A DNA stretch of 64,000 nucleotides from assembly GCF_036248255.1 (NCBI RefSeq), contig NZ_CP109178.1, positions 7,817,001 to 7,881,000 of the forward strand. The letters run 5' to 3'. Position numbers and translations under genes: made by a program. This DNA comes from Streptomyces sp. NBC_01717 (GTDB taxonomy: Bacteria > Actinomycetota > Actinomycetes > Streptomycetales > Streptomycetaceae). Below are positions 1-8,301 of this stretch, piece by piece. How positions within the stretch are numbered: position 1 is the first letter of the stretch; each line of letters opens with the position of its first letter. The notes under the pieces are model-generated. The model had not been told where the DNA came from, made no database searches, and saw only the letters and a program-made list of their open reading frames with translations.

Positions 1-1
1 C

Positions 2-475
2 CACGGTGCCTGCGAGGAGGTCACCGACTTCGGGCCCTCGCTCGCCCGGCTGGTCGAGGACATGTTCGCCACGATGTACGCGGCGCAGGGGGTCGGGCTG
101 GCCGCCAACCAGATCGGCGTCCCGCTGCGGGTGTTCGTCTACGACTGTCCGGACGACGAAGACGTCCGTCACCTCGGGCATCTCGTCAACCCGAAACTCG
201 TCGAGGTGGACGGCATCACCGTACGCGGACCGGAGGGCTGCCTCTCGCTGCCCGGCCTGGAGGCCGCCACCCCGCGGTTCGACCATGCGGTGGTCGAGGG
301 CGTGAACGTCGAGGGGGAGCCGGTAAGGGTCGACGGCACCGGCTGGTTCGCGCGCTGTCTGCAGCACGAGTGCGACCACCTCGAAGGCTCCGTCTACACG
401 GACCGGCTGACCGGGCTGCGCCGGGCGAGAGCGCTGCGCGCGGCCCGCCGGGCGCCGTGGGGGCGTACCGACTGA
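2..475 (+). CDS. def: Peptide deformylase, N-terminus outside window
   Basis: The reading frame is open from base 2 to the TGA at 473-475, so the true start lies outside the window. Peptide deformylase removes the formyl group from the first methionine of new proteins in the cytoplasm, using a bound metal ion. All three family motifs are visible: GVGLAANQIG (motif I), EGCLSLPG (motif II, with the metal-binding Cys) and QHECDHLEG (motif III, the HExxH helix). Only about 24 residues precede motif I, fewer than usual, so a few tens of residues are missing. The C-terminus is a short basic tail rich in Arg and Ala. Confidence 0.93.
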   Translation, partial: HGACEEVTDFGPSLARLVEDMFATMYAAQGVGLAANQIGVPLRVFVYDCPDDEDVRHLGHLVNPKLVEVDGITVRGPEGCLSLPGLEAATPRFDHAVVEGVNVEGEPVRVDGTGWFARCLQHECDHLEGSVYTDRLTGLRRARALRAARRAPWGRTD

Positions 476-514
476 CCGCGACCGCGCACCCGACAGCATC
501 TGGGCCGGCGGGCG

Positions 515-1165
515 TCAGAAACCGGGACCGCCCGGCCGGTCGCCCACGGCGGCCAGCCTGCCCCACAGCAGATCGGCCAGGCTGCGCACCAACTGGGCCC
601 GTGAGCAAGGGCGTTCGCTCAGCCACCAGTCGCCCGCGGCGTGCATCATGCCGACGATGCCGTGGCCCCAGATGCGGGCCATCTCCTGACTGTCCGGCCC
701 CAGGTCCACCCGCTCGGCGATCACCAGGGCAAGCTCCTCGCCCAGCCGGCGCAGCAGCGGGGCGGAGTGCCGCCCGACGTCGAAGCCCTGCTCGGGGGAG
801 GGCGCCGCGTCGTCGGACGGGTGCATCAGGAAGCGGTAGACCTGCGGGCGGGCCTCGATCGCCGCGAGATACGTGTCGAGCGTCGCCTCGACCCGCTGGC
901 GGCGTTCGGCGGGGGCGTCGAGCGCCGCCCGCAGTGCGCTCAGCAGGGCATCGGTGTGGCGCTTGGCAAGCGCACGGTAGAGGCCGCCCTTGTCGCCGAA
1001 GTGCCGGTACAGGATGGGCTTGGTGATGCCGGCCTCGGCCGCGATGGCGTTCATCGACGCCTTGGGCCCGTCCCTGAGCACCACGCGGTCGGCGGCCTCC
1101 AGCAGCTCCCTGCGGCGCTGTTCGGCCGCGGTCCGCTGTCGCTCGGCCTGTCGTGTGGTCTCCAT
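515..1165 (-). CDS. TetR-family transcriptional regulator
   Basis: This 216-residue protein has an N-terminal TetR DNA-binding domain (about residues 10-60) whose recognition helix region reads ITKPILYRHFGDKGGLY, followed by an all-helical ligand-binding domain. I place the start at the ATG of METTRQAER because GGGGAGAGG lies about 5 bases upstream; further upstream in-frame codons run into the promoter region. It is divergent from an acyl-CoA dehydrogenase gene, and two inverted repeats lie between them. By the usual logic of such pairs it probably represses itself and the dehydrogenase in response to an acyl-CoA or fatty acid. The ligand is inference. Confidence 0.85.
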   Translation of the reverse strand: METTRQAERQRTAAEQRRRELLEAADRVVLRDGPKASMNAIAAEAGITKPILYRHFGDKGGLYRALAKRHTDALLSALRAALDAPAERRQRVEATLDTYLAAIEARPQVYRFLMHPSDDAAPSPEQGFDVGRHSAPLLRRLGEELALVIAERVDLGPDSQEMARIWGHGIVGMMHAAGDWWLSERPCSRAQLVRSLADLLWGRLAAVGDRPGGPGF

Positions 1166-1210
1166 GTCGCCTCTCCCCACCCCTGGCCGTGCATATGGCC
1201 ATGCGAGTCC

Positions 1211-1315
1211 GTTACGCACGCGCAACGTAACACTCTGCCCAGCGGTGGTGCCGAACGAAGCCTGACCGGTTGACACAGGCTACTAGTCGGTAACAGACTG
1301 CCGTTACCGCAAGTA
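1211..1315. promoter_or_regulatory. Divergent promoter region with two GTAAC-type inverted repeats
   Basis: Two inverted repeats share a GTTACG/CGTAAC core: GTTACG-9-CGTAAC at 1211-1231 and CGGTAAC-8-GTTACCG at 1288-1309. A further TAAC follows at 1313-1316. A TTGACA hexamer sits at 1270-1275, just left of the second repeat, and could be the -35 of the acyl-CoA dehydrogenase promoter; the second repeat would then cover the -10 region. The paired sites fit operators for the adjacent TetR protein. Binding itself is inference. Confidence 0.55.
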
Positions 1316-1350
1316 ACGACTTGTTTTTACGGTAGTGCATGGAGGGGAAC

Positions 1351-2577
1351 ATGGCCGAGTTCACGCTCGAGCTCAACGACGACCAGAAGCAGGTCCGTGA
1401 CTGGCTTCACGGTTTTGCCGCGGATGTGATCCGCCCGGCCGCTGCGGAGTGGGACGAGCGTGAGGAGACGCCCTGGCCCGTCATCCAGGAGGCGGCCAAG
1501 GTCGGCATCTACTCCCTCGACTTCTACGCCCAGCAGTTCTTCGACCCGACGGGGCTCGGCATCCCGATGGCGATGGAGGAGCTGTTCTGGGGCGACGCGG
1601 GCATCGCCCTGTCGATCGTCGGTACGGGCCTGGCGGCCGTCGGTGTCCTCGCCAACGGCACCGAGGAGCAGATAGGCACCTGGATCCCGCAGATGTACGG
1701 CGACGCGAACGATGTGAAGGTCGCCGCCTTCTGTTCGTCCGAGCCGGACGCGGGCTCGGACGTCGCCTCCATGCGGACCCGCGCGGTGTACGACCAGGCC
1801 AAGGACGAGTGGGTGCTGAACGGCACCAAGACCTGGGCGACCAACGGCGGCATCGCCAATGTCCATGTCGTTGTCGCCGTGGTCGACGCGGAGCTCGGCT
1901 CCAAGGGCCACGCCTCCTTCATCGTGCCGCCGAACACCCCTGGCCTCTCGCAGGGCCAGAAGTTCAAGAAGCACGGCATCCGGGCCTCGCACACGGCGGA
2001 GGTCGTCCTGGAGGACGTCCGGGTCCCCGGGCACTGCCTGCTCGGCGGCAAGGAGAAGCTGGACCAGCGCATGGCGCGGGCCCGTGAGCGCGCGCAGTCC
2101 GGCGGCGAGCGTGTGAAGAACGCGGCGATGGCCACGTTCGAGGCGTCCCGCCCGGCGGTCGGCGCGATGGCGGTCGGCACCGCCCGGGCGGCGTACGAGG
2201 TCGCGCTCGACTACGCCAAGACCCGTACCCAGTTCGGCCGGCCGATCATCGACAACCAGGGCATCGCGTTCCAGCTCGCGGACATGCGTACGCAGATCGA
2301 CGCGGCCCGCCTGCTGGTCTGGCGTGCCTCCTGGATGGCCACCACGGGCAAGCCGTTCGAGTCCGCCGAGGGCTCGATGTCCAAGCTGTACGCGAGTGAG
2401 ACGGCGAAGAAGGTCACCGCGCAGGCGATCCAGATCCTCGGTGGCAACGGCTTCACCCGCGAGTACCCGGTGGAGCGGATGCACCGGGACGCGGCGATCT
2501 ACACCATCTTCGAGGGCACGAGCGAGATCCAGCGCCTGGTGATCGCGCGCACGCTGTCGGGCATGCCGATTCGCTAG
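1351..2577 (+). CDS. Acyl-CoA dehydrogenase
   Basis: This 408-residue FAD enzyme oxidises acyl-CoA thioesters to trans-2-enoyl-CoA, the first step of beta-oxidation or branched-chain catabolism. The three family domains are present. The middle part carries SSEPDAGSDVASMRTRA and LNGTKTWATNGG. The C-terminal helical domain holds ARTRTQFGRPI-like sequence (KTRTQFGRPI) and ends in YTIFEGTSEIQRL, where the Glu of FEGT is usually the catalytic base. I chose the ATG of MAEFTLEL because GGAGGGG at 1341-1347 is correctly spaced; an ATG 12 bases earlier overlaps that ribosome site. It is probably controlled by the divergent TetR gene. The substrate chain length cannot be read from the sequence. Confidence 0.92.
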   Translation: MAEFTLELNDDQKQVRDWLHGFAADVIRPAAAEWDEREETPWPVIQEAAKVGIYSLDFYAQQFFDPTGLGIPMAMEELFWGDAGIALSIVGTGLAAVGVLANGTEEQIGTWIPQMYGDANDVKVAAFCSSEPDAGSDVASMRTRAVYDQAKDEWVLNGTKTWATNGGIANVHVVVAVVDAELGSKGHASFIVPPNTPGLSQGQKFKKHGIRASHTAEVVLEDVRVPGHCLLGGKEKLDQRMARARERAQSGGERVKNAAMATFEASRPAVGAMAVGTARAAYEVALDYAKTRTQFGRPIIDNQGIAFQLADMRTQIDAARLLVWRASWMATTGKPFESAEGSMSKLYASETAKKVTAQAIQILGGNGFTREYPVERMHRDAAIYTIFEGTSEIQRLVIARTLSGMPIR

Positions 2578-2677
2578 CGCGGTGCTGCGTGGGTGGGGAG
2601 CCGGGGTGGTTGCGGTGCCCCCGCCCCGCTCCGTCCTCGATCGCCGGAGGGCCCGATTGCCGCGCCGCCGGCTTGAG

Positions 2678-2718
2678 ATCGTGCCGGGCGGGCCGATGTT
2701 CGGCCCGCCCGGCACGAT
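2678..2718. terminator. Perfect 19-bp bidirectional terminator hairpin
   Basis: Bases 2678-2696 (starting atcgtgccgggcgggccg) are the exact reverse complement of 2700-2718, with a three-base loop TGT. It lies between the convergent acyl-CoA dehydrogenase and glutathione peroxidase genes and can end transcripts from both sides. There is no T-tract, which is normal in Streptomyces. Confidence 0.85.
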
Positions 2719-2726
2719 GCTGACCG

Positions 2727-3215
2727 TCAGGCGGGGAGCAGCGCCTCGATCGCCGTCACGAGCTCCGGGGCCTCCGGCTCCGTGCGGGGGCGGATGCGGG
2801 CCACCGGCTCGCCGGCCGGGGAGATCAGGAACTTCTCGAAGTTCCACTGGACGTCGCCGGCTTCGCCGTCCGCGTCCGCGAGCTGCGTCAGTTCCGCGTA
2901 CAGCGGGTGCCGTCCGTCACCGTTGACGTCGACCTTCGCCAGCAGCGGGAAGCTCACCCCGTACGTCGTCGAACAGAACGTCTGGATCTCCTCCGCGCTC
3001 CCCGGCTCCTGACCCGCGAACTGGTTGCACGGCACACCGAGCACGGTGAAGCCGCGGTCCCCGTACGTCTTCTGAAGCCGCTCCAGGCCTGCGTACTGCG
3101 GAGTGAGCCCGCACCGGGAGGCGACGTTCACCAGCAGGACCGCTTGGCCGCGGTACGCGCCGAGGGTGGTCGGCTCGCCGGTCAATGTGTGGAGGGGAAT
3201 GTCGTGCAGCGTCAT
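2727..3215 (-). CDS. Glutathione peroxidase family thiol peroxidase (Cys type)
   Basis: This 162-residue protein reduces hydroperoxides in the cytoplasm. The peroxidatic Cys is in NVASRCGLTPQY (about C35), followed by VPCNQFAGQEPG (the Gln of the catalytic set) and VQWNFEKFL (the Trp/Asn part). Cys at about 81 in QTFCSTTYG is placed like the resolving Cys of thioredoxin-dependent members. Because Streptomyces make mycothiol rather than glutathione, thioredoxin or mycothiol is the likelier electron donor; this is inference. An AAGGAG ribosome site precedes the ATG. It ends just before the strong hairpin at 2678-2718. Confidence 0.93.
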   Translation of the reverse strand: MTLHDIPLHTLTGEPTTLGAYRGQAVLLVNVASRCGLTPQYAGLERLQKTYGDRGFTVLGVPCNQFAGQEPGSAEEIQTFCSTTYGVSFPLLAKVDVNGDGRHPLYAELTQLADADGEAGDVQWNFEKFLISPAGEPVARIRPRTEPEAPELVTAIEALLPA

Positions 3216-3281
3216 GAGGGTCTCCTTGTAAGTGTCTTATCCAGTGCAAGCGGCTTGCCGCTCATTGTTATGCCCACGGCC

Positions 3282-3863
3282 TCATCGGCACGAAGTCGAC
3301 TGCCCGGCCGTCCGGATCGCCTTGTAGTAGAACGTGGTCGGCTTCAAGGTCCCGGCGGCGTCGCCGGCGTAGTCGGGAATGGATCCGCACTCCGTCCAGC
3401 CCGCCGTGCGGTAGAGCCGTTCGGCGGCGCTGCCGGTCTCGGTGTCCAGGACCAGCAGCGTCAGACCGGCCTCGGCCGCCGCGCCCTCGGCCGTGGCCAG
3501 CAGCGAGCGTCCGACCCCCCGGCCCCGCATCGACGGGCGCACCATCACCTTGGTGACTTCGGCGCGATGACGGGCGTTCGGCAACGGGGCCGGGTTCAGA
3601 CCGATGGTTCCCGCCACCCGCTCGCCGTCCCGGGCGATCCAGACGCGCTGGTCGCCCGCGTCGACCGCGGCGGCACGCCCCCGCCACCAGTCGGCGGCCG
3701 CACCGCGGTCGAGCGGCGCCAGGAACCCCACCGAGGCACCGCCTTCCACGGTCTCCACCAGGAGAGCGGCCAGCTCGTCGGCGTACGTGATCAACTCTGG
3801 TCCGGAGACGGAGACGATCTCGATGCCAGGAGTGGATGCGACGAACTGAGTGGCTTCGGTCAT
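3282..3863 (-). CDS. GNAT-family N-acetyltransferase
   Basis: This 193-residue acetyl-CoA dependent acyltransferase shows the acetyl-CoA binding signature VMVRPSMRGRGVGRSLLATAE (R-G-R-G-V-G loop) about two thirds along and a typical C-terminal LVLDTETGSAAERLYRTAGW segment. The start ATG (MTEATQFV) lies 14 bases after the stop of the XRE-cupin gene, so the two are one operon with the regulator first. Transport-type or antibiotic-modifying substrates are both possible; the sequence does not decide. A small GCGGC-aa-GCCGC hairpin follows the gene. Confidence 0.88.
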   Translation of the reverse strand: MTEATQFVASTPGIEIVSVSGPELITYADELAALLVETVEGGASVGFLAPLDRGAAADWWRGRAAAVDAGDQRVWIARDGERVAGTIGLNPAPLPNARHRAEVTKVMVRPSMRGRGVGRSLLATAEGAAAEAGLTLLVLDTETGSAAERLYRTAGWTECGSIPDYAGDAAGTLKPTTFYYKAIRTAGQSTSCR

Positions 3864-3877
3864 GACGCGGGTCCTTT

Positions 3878-4441
3878 TCACGGCAGAACGATCATCAGGG
3901 CATAGCGGACCGGGCCCGGGCCCGGGCAGTGGAAGTGCGAAGGGCCGCGCAGCCGGAACCGCAGACAGTCGCCCTCGCGGACGGTGTGCACGGTGTTCTC
4001 CACGGTGATCTCCACCGTTCCCTCCAGTACCCAGATGTGCTGTTCCAAGCCGGGCACCGGCGACTGCTCGTAGGCGATGCCGGCGTCCGCGTCGAGCGTC
4101 CCCTCGATGATCTCGGCACGTAGGCCGGCGTGCGGCGGCGAGACCGAGCGGCGCACGAAGCCGGATGCCTCGTCCCGCCACACCGGCTGCCGCGCGGCGC
4201 GCACCAGCTGCGGGGGCTCCGCCTCCACCTCCGTCAGCAGCCGTGACATCGTCCGCTCGTAGACCGTGCACAACCGCCCGAGCTGGGCGGCGGTCGGGCT
4301 CAGCTCGCCGCGCTCCAGGCGCGACAGCGTCGAGCGGCTGACACCGCTGCGCCGGGACAGCTCGTCCAGGGACCAGCCGTGCTCGGTGCGGAGCTCACCC
4401 AGCCGGGCGGCCAGCCGGGCATCGACGGAAGTCGGTTCCAC
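3878..4441 (-). CDS. XRE-family regulator with C-terminal cupin domain
   Basis: Residues about 8-62 form a helix-turn-helix of the Cro/XRE type (RTEHGWSLDELSRRSGVSRS then LSRLERGELSPTAAQLGRLC). The rest is a small cupin fold, with LEQHIWVLEGTVEITVENTV and PSHFHCPGP. Such HTH-cupin proteins usually sense a small molecule and control the gene next to them, here the acetyltransferase downstream. I prefer GTG at 4441 (VEPTSVDARLAAR), because AGAGGG lies 9 bases upstream. A GTG at 4459 would place the start inside the inverted repeat at 4452-4488. Confidence 0.85.
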   Translation of the reverse strand: MEPTSVDARLAARLGELRTEHGWSLDELSRRSGVSRSTLSRLERGELSPTAAQLGRLCTVYERTMSRLLTEVEAEPPQLVRAARQPVWRDEASGFVRRSVSPPHAGLRAEIIEGTLDADAGIAYEQSPVPGLEQHIWVLEGTVEITVENTVHTVREGDCLRFRLRGPSHFHCPGPGPVRYALMIVLP

Positions 4442-4451
4442 CCCTTCGGAC

Positions 4452-4488
4452 CCTCTCACATCAGAGATGGTATCCGTGATGTGAGAGG
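4452..4488. promoter_or_regulatory. 12-bp perfect inverted repeat, probable operator
   Basis: CCTCTCACATCA at 4452-4463 is exactly mirrored by TGATGTGAGAGG at 4477-4488, separated by 13 bases. It sits directly upstream of the XRE-cupin start codon and about 120 bases upstream of the divergent DUF7144 gene. This is the expected place for autoregulation by a dimeric XRE protein. Confidence 0.65.
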
Positions 4489-4605
4489 ACTCGTGGGTGG
4501 GATCGGCCGGAATGCCGACGGAGGGCCGTCGTGCCACGCTGAGACGGGGGATCGCGCCGGTCCGGCCTGCTCGGCCGGATGGCCCTGCCACCCGAGGAGA
4601 CCGAC

Positions 4606-5052
4606 ATGGCCAGTGACGCCACCAAACCCGAAGTGGGCAGCCCCGGCCCCAGCCCATGGCATGCGCCCACGTCCGGCACCACCGTCCTCGCCGCAGCCCT
4701 GATGATCTTCGGTGGAGCGATGGCGATCCTCGAGGGGATCGCGGCCATCGCCAGGGACGACCTGTTCGTCGCGACGCGTCATTACGTCTTCCAGTTCAGC
4801 CTGGCGGGCTGGGGCTGGGTCCACCTCATTCTGGGCATCGTCATCGTCCTCGCCGGCTGCGCCGTACTCACCGGAGCCCTGTGGGCGCGTTACTTCGGTG
4901 TGGCGGTCGCCGGACTGGGCGCGATCGCCAACTTCCTCTGGGTGCCGTACTACCCCTTGTGGGCCATGACGCTGGTGGCCGTCAACATCTTCATCGTCTG
5001 GGCGCTGTGCACGGGCATGCACCGTGAAGCGGGCCAAGGCTCGGCGCCCTGA
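4606..5052 (+). CDS. DUF7144-type four-helix membrane protein
   Basis: This 148-residue protein has a polar N-terminus of about 25 residues and then four predicted membrane helices: TVLAAALMIFGGAMAILEGI, a second around WGWVHLILGIVIVLAGCAV, a third around YFGVAVAGLGAIANFLWV and a last around LWAMTLVAVNIFIVWAL. This layout matches the DUF7144 family, common in actinomycetes and of unknown function. The ATG of MASDATK is chosen because GAGGAG lies 6 bases upstream. It is transcribed away from the XRE-cupin operon and shares its control region. Confidence 0.8.
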   Translation: MASDATKPEVGSPGPSPWHAPTSGTTVLAAALMIFGGAMAILEGIAAIARDDLFVATRHYVFQFSLAGWGWVHLILGIVIVLAGCAVLTGALWARYFGVAVAGLGAIANFLWVPYYPLWAMTLVAVNIFIVWALCTGMHREAGQGSAP

Positions 5053-5147
5053 CCCGGCCGTGCCCGGCGGGCGGCGAGCGTCACGCGTTACGGCACTCGG
5101 CCCTGTCCCGGGTGAGGAATGGCGACTCGCCGCCTAGTGTGCGAGTC

Positions 5148-6683
5148 ATGCCGGAGAGCGCAACGTCCCAGGGAGGCGCGGCGGGGCGCGAGAGCGAGAT
5201 GGCCCCGGCGCCCGACCCCCGCCGCTGGCAGGCACTTGCCGTGTGCCTGGTGGCGGGCTTCATGACGCTGTTGGACGTGTCCATCGTCAACGTCGCCCTG
5301 CCTTCGATCCGCAACGACCTGCGGAGCCCGGAATCCGATCTGCAGTGGGTCCTGTCCGGCTACTCCCTCGCCTTCGGGCTCCTCCTCATCCCCGCCGGGC
5401 GGCTGGGCGACGCCCGGGGGCGACGTGAGGTGTTCCTGGCGGGGCTGGCCGTGTTCACGCTGGCGTCGGTGGCCTGCGGAGCCGCCCCGTCCAGCTTCTG
5501 GCTGGTGGTTGCCCGGGTGGTTCAGGGCCTCGGCGGAGCCTTGATCTCGCCGCAGATCTCCGCGTTGATCCAGCAGATGTTCTCCGGCCAGGAGCGGGGC
5601 CGCGCCTTCGGCATGTTCAGCACGGTGGTCGCCATCTCGACCGCCGTCGGCCCCCTGCTGGGCGGGCTGCTGATCCAGGCGGCGGGAAGGGAGGGGGGCT
5701 GGCGCTGGGTGTTCTTCGTCAACCTGCCGCTCGGCCTTGTCTGCTTCCTGCTGGCCCGGCGCCTCCTCCCGGACACACCGGCAGCGGGCCGCGTACGGCC
5801 GAGGGACCTCGATCCCGTCGGCGTACTCCTCCTCGGTGCGGGCGTGCTGGCCCTGCTGCTGCCCTTCATCCAGGCACAGCAGTGGCCCGGCGACGGGAAG
5901 TGGCTGCTGGTGGCCGTGGCCGTGGTGCTGCTCGGCGTCTTCGCCTGCTGGGAGGCCCGGTGCGGCGGGCGTGGAACCGTGCCCGTCCTGGACATGTCGC
6001 TGTTCCGGATGCACTCCTACTGGCTGGGCTGTCTGCTGAGCCTGCTGTACTTCGCCGGATTCACCTCGATCTTCTTCATCAGCACTCTCTACCTTCAGGC
6101 CGGACTGCACTGCACCGCCCTCCAGGCCGGACTGGCCATCACGCCGTTCGCTCTGGGGGCGGCGGCCGCCGCCGGACCAGGTGGCCGGTTGGTAGGCCGC
6201 TACGGGCGACCGCTGGTCGCCGTGGGGCTGTCCATGGTGGTCGTCGGACTCGGCGCCACCGTGTTCGCCGTGCACTTGGTCCCGGGCAGCGGTGTCGCCT
6301 GGGCGATGGCGGCCCCGCTGCTCCTGGCGGGTGTGGGCAGCGGCCTCGTCATCGCCCCGAACCTGACCCTGACCCTGTCCCAGGTGCCGGTGGTCGGCGG
6401 CGGGAGCGCCGCGGGCACGCTCCAGACCGGCCAGCGCGTCGGCTCGGCGATCGGGATCGCCGCGGTCGGCTCGGTCTTCTTCGCGCGGCTTCCCTCCGCC
6501 GGCTGGAGGGCCGCGTTCGACAGCGGGCTCATCGTCTCCGCCGCCTTCGTGCTGGGCGCGCTCGTCCTGGCGATGACCGATGTGGGGATTTCCCGGCGGA
6601 ACACGAGACGTACCCAGGGCCTGTCCGGCCCCGGCCCGTCCGACTGGAAGGGAGACCACGATGAGCCCCCCCACCGGCAGTGA
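5148..6683 (+). CDS. MFS drug exporter, DHA2 (EmrB/QacA) type, 14 helices
   Basis: This 511-residue inner-membrane proton antiporter carries the MFS motif A region GRLGDARGRREVF after the second helix and the drug-exporter motif C STAVGPLLGGLLIQ in helix 5. Its length fits 14 membrane helices. The start at the ATG of MPESATS has no ribosome site, but TAGTGT lies exactly 7 bases upstream, as in leaderless Streptomyces messages. The gene runs 23 bases into the following glutathione-transferase-like gene. That tight coupling suggests joint detoxification of a quinone or electrophilic drug. Confidence 0.88.
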   Translation: MPESATSQGGAAGRESEMAPAPDPRRWQALAVCLVAGFMTLLDVSIVNVALPSIRNDLRSPESDLQWVLSGYSLAFGLLLIPAGRLGDARGRREVFLAGLAVFTLASVACGAAPSSFWLVVARVVQGLGGALISPQISALIQQMFSGQERGRAFGMFSTVVAISTAVGPLLGGLLIQAAGREGGWRWVFFVNLPLGLVCFLLARRLLPDTPAAGRVRPRDLDPVGVLLLGAGVLALLLPFIQAQQWPGDGKWLLVAVAVVLLGVFACWEARCGGRGTVPVLDMSLFRMHSYWLGCLLSLLYFAGFTSIFFISTLYLQAGLHCTALQAGLAITPFALGAAAAAGPGGRLVGRYGRPLVAVGLSMVVVGLGATVFAVHLVPGSGVAWAMAAPLLLAGVGSGLVIAPNLTLTLSQVPVVGGGSAAGTLQTGQRVGSAIGIAAVGSVFFARLPSAGWRAAFDSGLIVSAAFVLGALVLAMTDVGISRRNTRRTQGLSGPGPSDWKGDHDEPPHRQ

Positions 6684-7650
6684 GCCGGACGGCAACGCAG
6701 CGTACGGACACAAGCCGTTCAAGCGGTCCAGGAGCCACTTCGCCGACCGGATCACGGCCGACGGCCGCGACGGCTGGCCGGTCGAGGCGGGCCGCTACCG
6801 GCTAGTCGTCAGCCGTGCCTGCCCCTGGGCGAGCCGGTCACTCGTCTCCAGGCGGCTCCTCGGCCTGGAGGATGCCCTGTCGCTCGCCGTGGCCGACCCG
6901 ATCCAGGACGACCGCAGCTGGCGCTTCACCCTGGACGAGGGCGGCCGCGACCCGGTGCTCGGTATCGCCTATCTCAGCGAGGCGTACGAGGCGCGCGAAC
7001 CCGGCTACCTCGGCGGTGTCAGCGTGCCCGCGATCGTGGACGTACCCAGCGGGAAGCTCGTCACCAACGACTTCCAGCAGATCACCCTGGACTTCGCGAC
7101 CGAGTGGACCGCGCTGCACCGGCCCGGAGCGCCCGATCTCTACCCCGAACGGCTGCGGGACGAGATCGACGAGGTCATGGACGGCATCTACCGCGACGTG
7201 AACAACGGCGTGTACCGCGCCGGATTCGCCAGCGGTCAGGAGGAGTACGAAGCCGCGTACCACGATGTGTTCCGCAGACTCGACCTGGTCTCCGAACGCC
7301 TCAAGGACCAGCGCTACCTGGTGGGGGACACGCTCACCGAGGCCGACATCCGGCTGTTCACCACACTCGTGCGCTTCGACGCCGTCTACCACGGCCACTT
7401 CAAGTGCAACCGCTCGAAACTCACCGAGATCCCGGTGCTCTGGGCCTACGCCAGGGACCTTTTCCAGACCCCCGGATTCGGCGACACCGTCGACTTCGAC
7501 CACATCAAGCAGCACTACTACCGGGTGCACACGGGCATCAACCCCACCGGCATCGTGCCCCTGGGCCCCGACCTCTCCGGCTGGCGCACGCCGCACCACC
7601 GCGAGGAGCTCGGGGGCCGCCCGTTCGGCGACGGCTCCCCACCCGAGTAG
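6661..7650 (+). CDS. Glutathionyl- or mycothionyl-hydroquinone reductase (Xi-class GST)
   Basis: This 329-residue protein matches the YqjG/ECM4 family, which removes the thiol adduct from conjugated hydroquinones. The catalytic Cys is in SRACPWASR near residue 60. The Xi-specific pieces GYLGGVSVPAIVD, TNDFQQI, YRDVNNGVYRAGFA, EADIRLFTTLVRFD and YRVHTGINPTGIVPLGP are all present. In Streptomyces the thiol is presumably mycothiol. The ATG has GGAAGGGAG upstream and lies inside the 3' end of the exporter gene, so translation is coupled. The pair looks like a conjugate-repair and efflux module. Confidence 0.9.
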   Translation: MSPPTGSEPDGNAAYGHKPFKRSRSHFADRITADGRDGWPVEAGRYRLVVSRACPWASRSLVSRRLLGLEDALSLAVADPIQDDRSWRFTLDEGGRDPVLGIAYLSEAYEAREPGYLGGVSVPAIVDVPSGKLVTNDFQQITLDFATEWTALHRPGAPDLYPERLRDEIDEVMDGIYRDVNNGVYRAGFASGQEEYEAAYHDVFRRLDLVSERLKDQRYLVGDTLTEADIRLFTTLVRFDAVYHGHFKCNRSKLTEIPVLWAYARDLFQTPGFGDTVDFDHIKQHYYRVHTGINPTGIVPLGPDLSGWRTPHHREELGGRPFGDGSPPE

Positions 7651-7710
7651 GGGCTACAGACCGGTCGAGCGATGGTCTGCACCGGGACCGGGGTCGTGCC
7701 CGGGCTCCTC

Positions 7711-8301
7711 CTACGGCTGGAGAGGGTCGGGACAGGAGTCGTCCGACTGCTTCATCGACCATCCGTCCCCGAGCACATGGACGCTCGTGTGTCCGGGGGA
7801 GCGTTGCGCATCGACGGGCGGAGCCGAAGTGGCGCCGCCCCGATTCGCGTCCGCGGACAGCGTGGCGAACGGCAGGGCCACGTGAGCCACCGTGCACGCC
7901 AACTGCCGCATGGCCGGGTGGCTGAGGGGAGGGACACCTTTGGGGAGCTGGATGGAGAAGGTGTTGTCGCCGCTGATCGCCACGTCCGGTGTATCCGTCA
8001 GGCGGGGCAGCTCCGTGGTGGCCGTCACGGCCTCGCTCGTGGTCGGTCCGCCGAAAAGCAAGCGCACGACGGCCCCGAAGTCCGCGGGGTCGCCGACCTT
8101 GCGGGAATAAGGCGCCAGATCACCGTTGTGCAGGAAATAGAGCGGGATGACGGCCGGCGGCGAGGGCTTCGGACCGGGAGAGTACATGCCGCTCGCCGGT
8201 GCGCCGGCCTGGATGACGTCGGACGGGGGGACTCCGCACGCCGAGAGCGTGAGCGCGGCCGTGAGCCCGGCCAGCAGCGCCGCCATGCGCGAGCCCCTCA
8301 C
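7711..8301 (-). CDS. GerMN-domain lipoprotein of the two-component operon
   Basis: The 196-residue product starts with a lipoprotein signal ending in the lipobox LTLSACG, so it should be anchored on the outer face of the membrane. The rest fits the GerMN (sporulation and germination) domain: IPLYFLHNGDLAPYSRKV, DFGAVVRLLFGGPTTSEA and FSIQLPKGVPPLSHPAMRQL. The GTG start overlaps the kinase stop (GTGA), so it is translationally coupled as third gene of the regulator-kinase-lipoprotein operon. By analogy with lipoproteins next to AfsQ and Cse systems it may tune the kinase. That role is inference. Confidence 0.8.
   Translation of the reverse strand: MRGSRMAALLAGLTAALTLSACGVPPSDVIQAGAPASGMYSPGPKPSPPAVIPLYFLHNGDLAPYSRKVGDPADFGAVVRLLFGGPTTSEAVTATTELPRLTDTPDVAISGDNTFSIQLPKGVPPLSHPAMRQLACTVAHVALPFATLSADANRGGATSAPPVDAQRSPGHTSVHVLGDGWSMKQSDDSCPDPLQP

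Noticed and set aside
2582..2726. Plus-strand open frame after the acyl-CoA dehydrogenase
   Set aside because: It runs through the perfect terminator hairpin and has no ribosome site or family similarity.
4442..4657. Longer N-terminus for the XRE-cupin protein
   Set aside because: The extra codons cross the inverted repeat and promoter region and have no HTH-family similarity. GTG at 4441 has a spaced ribosome site.
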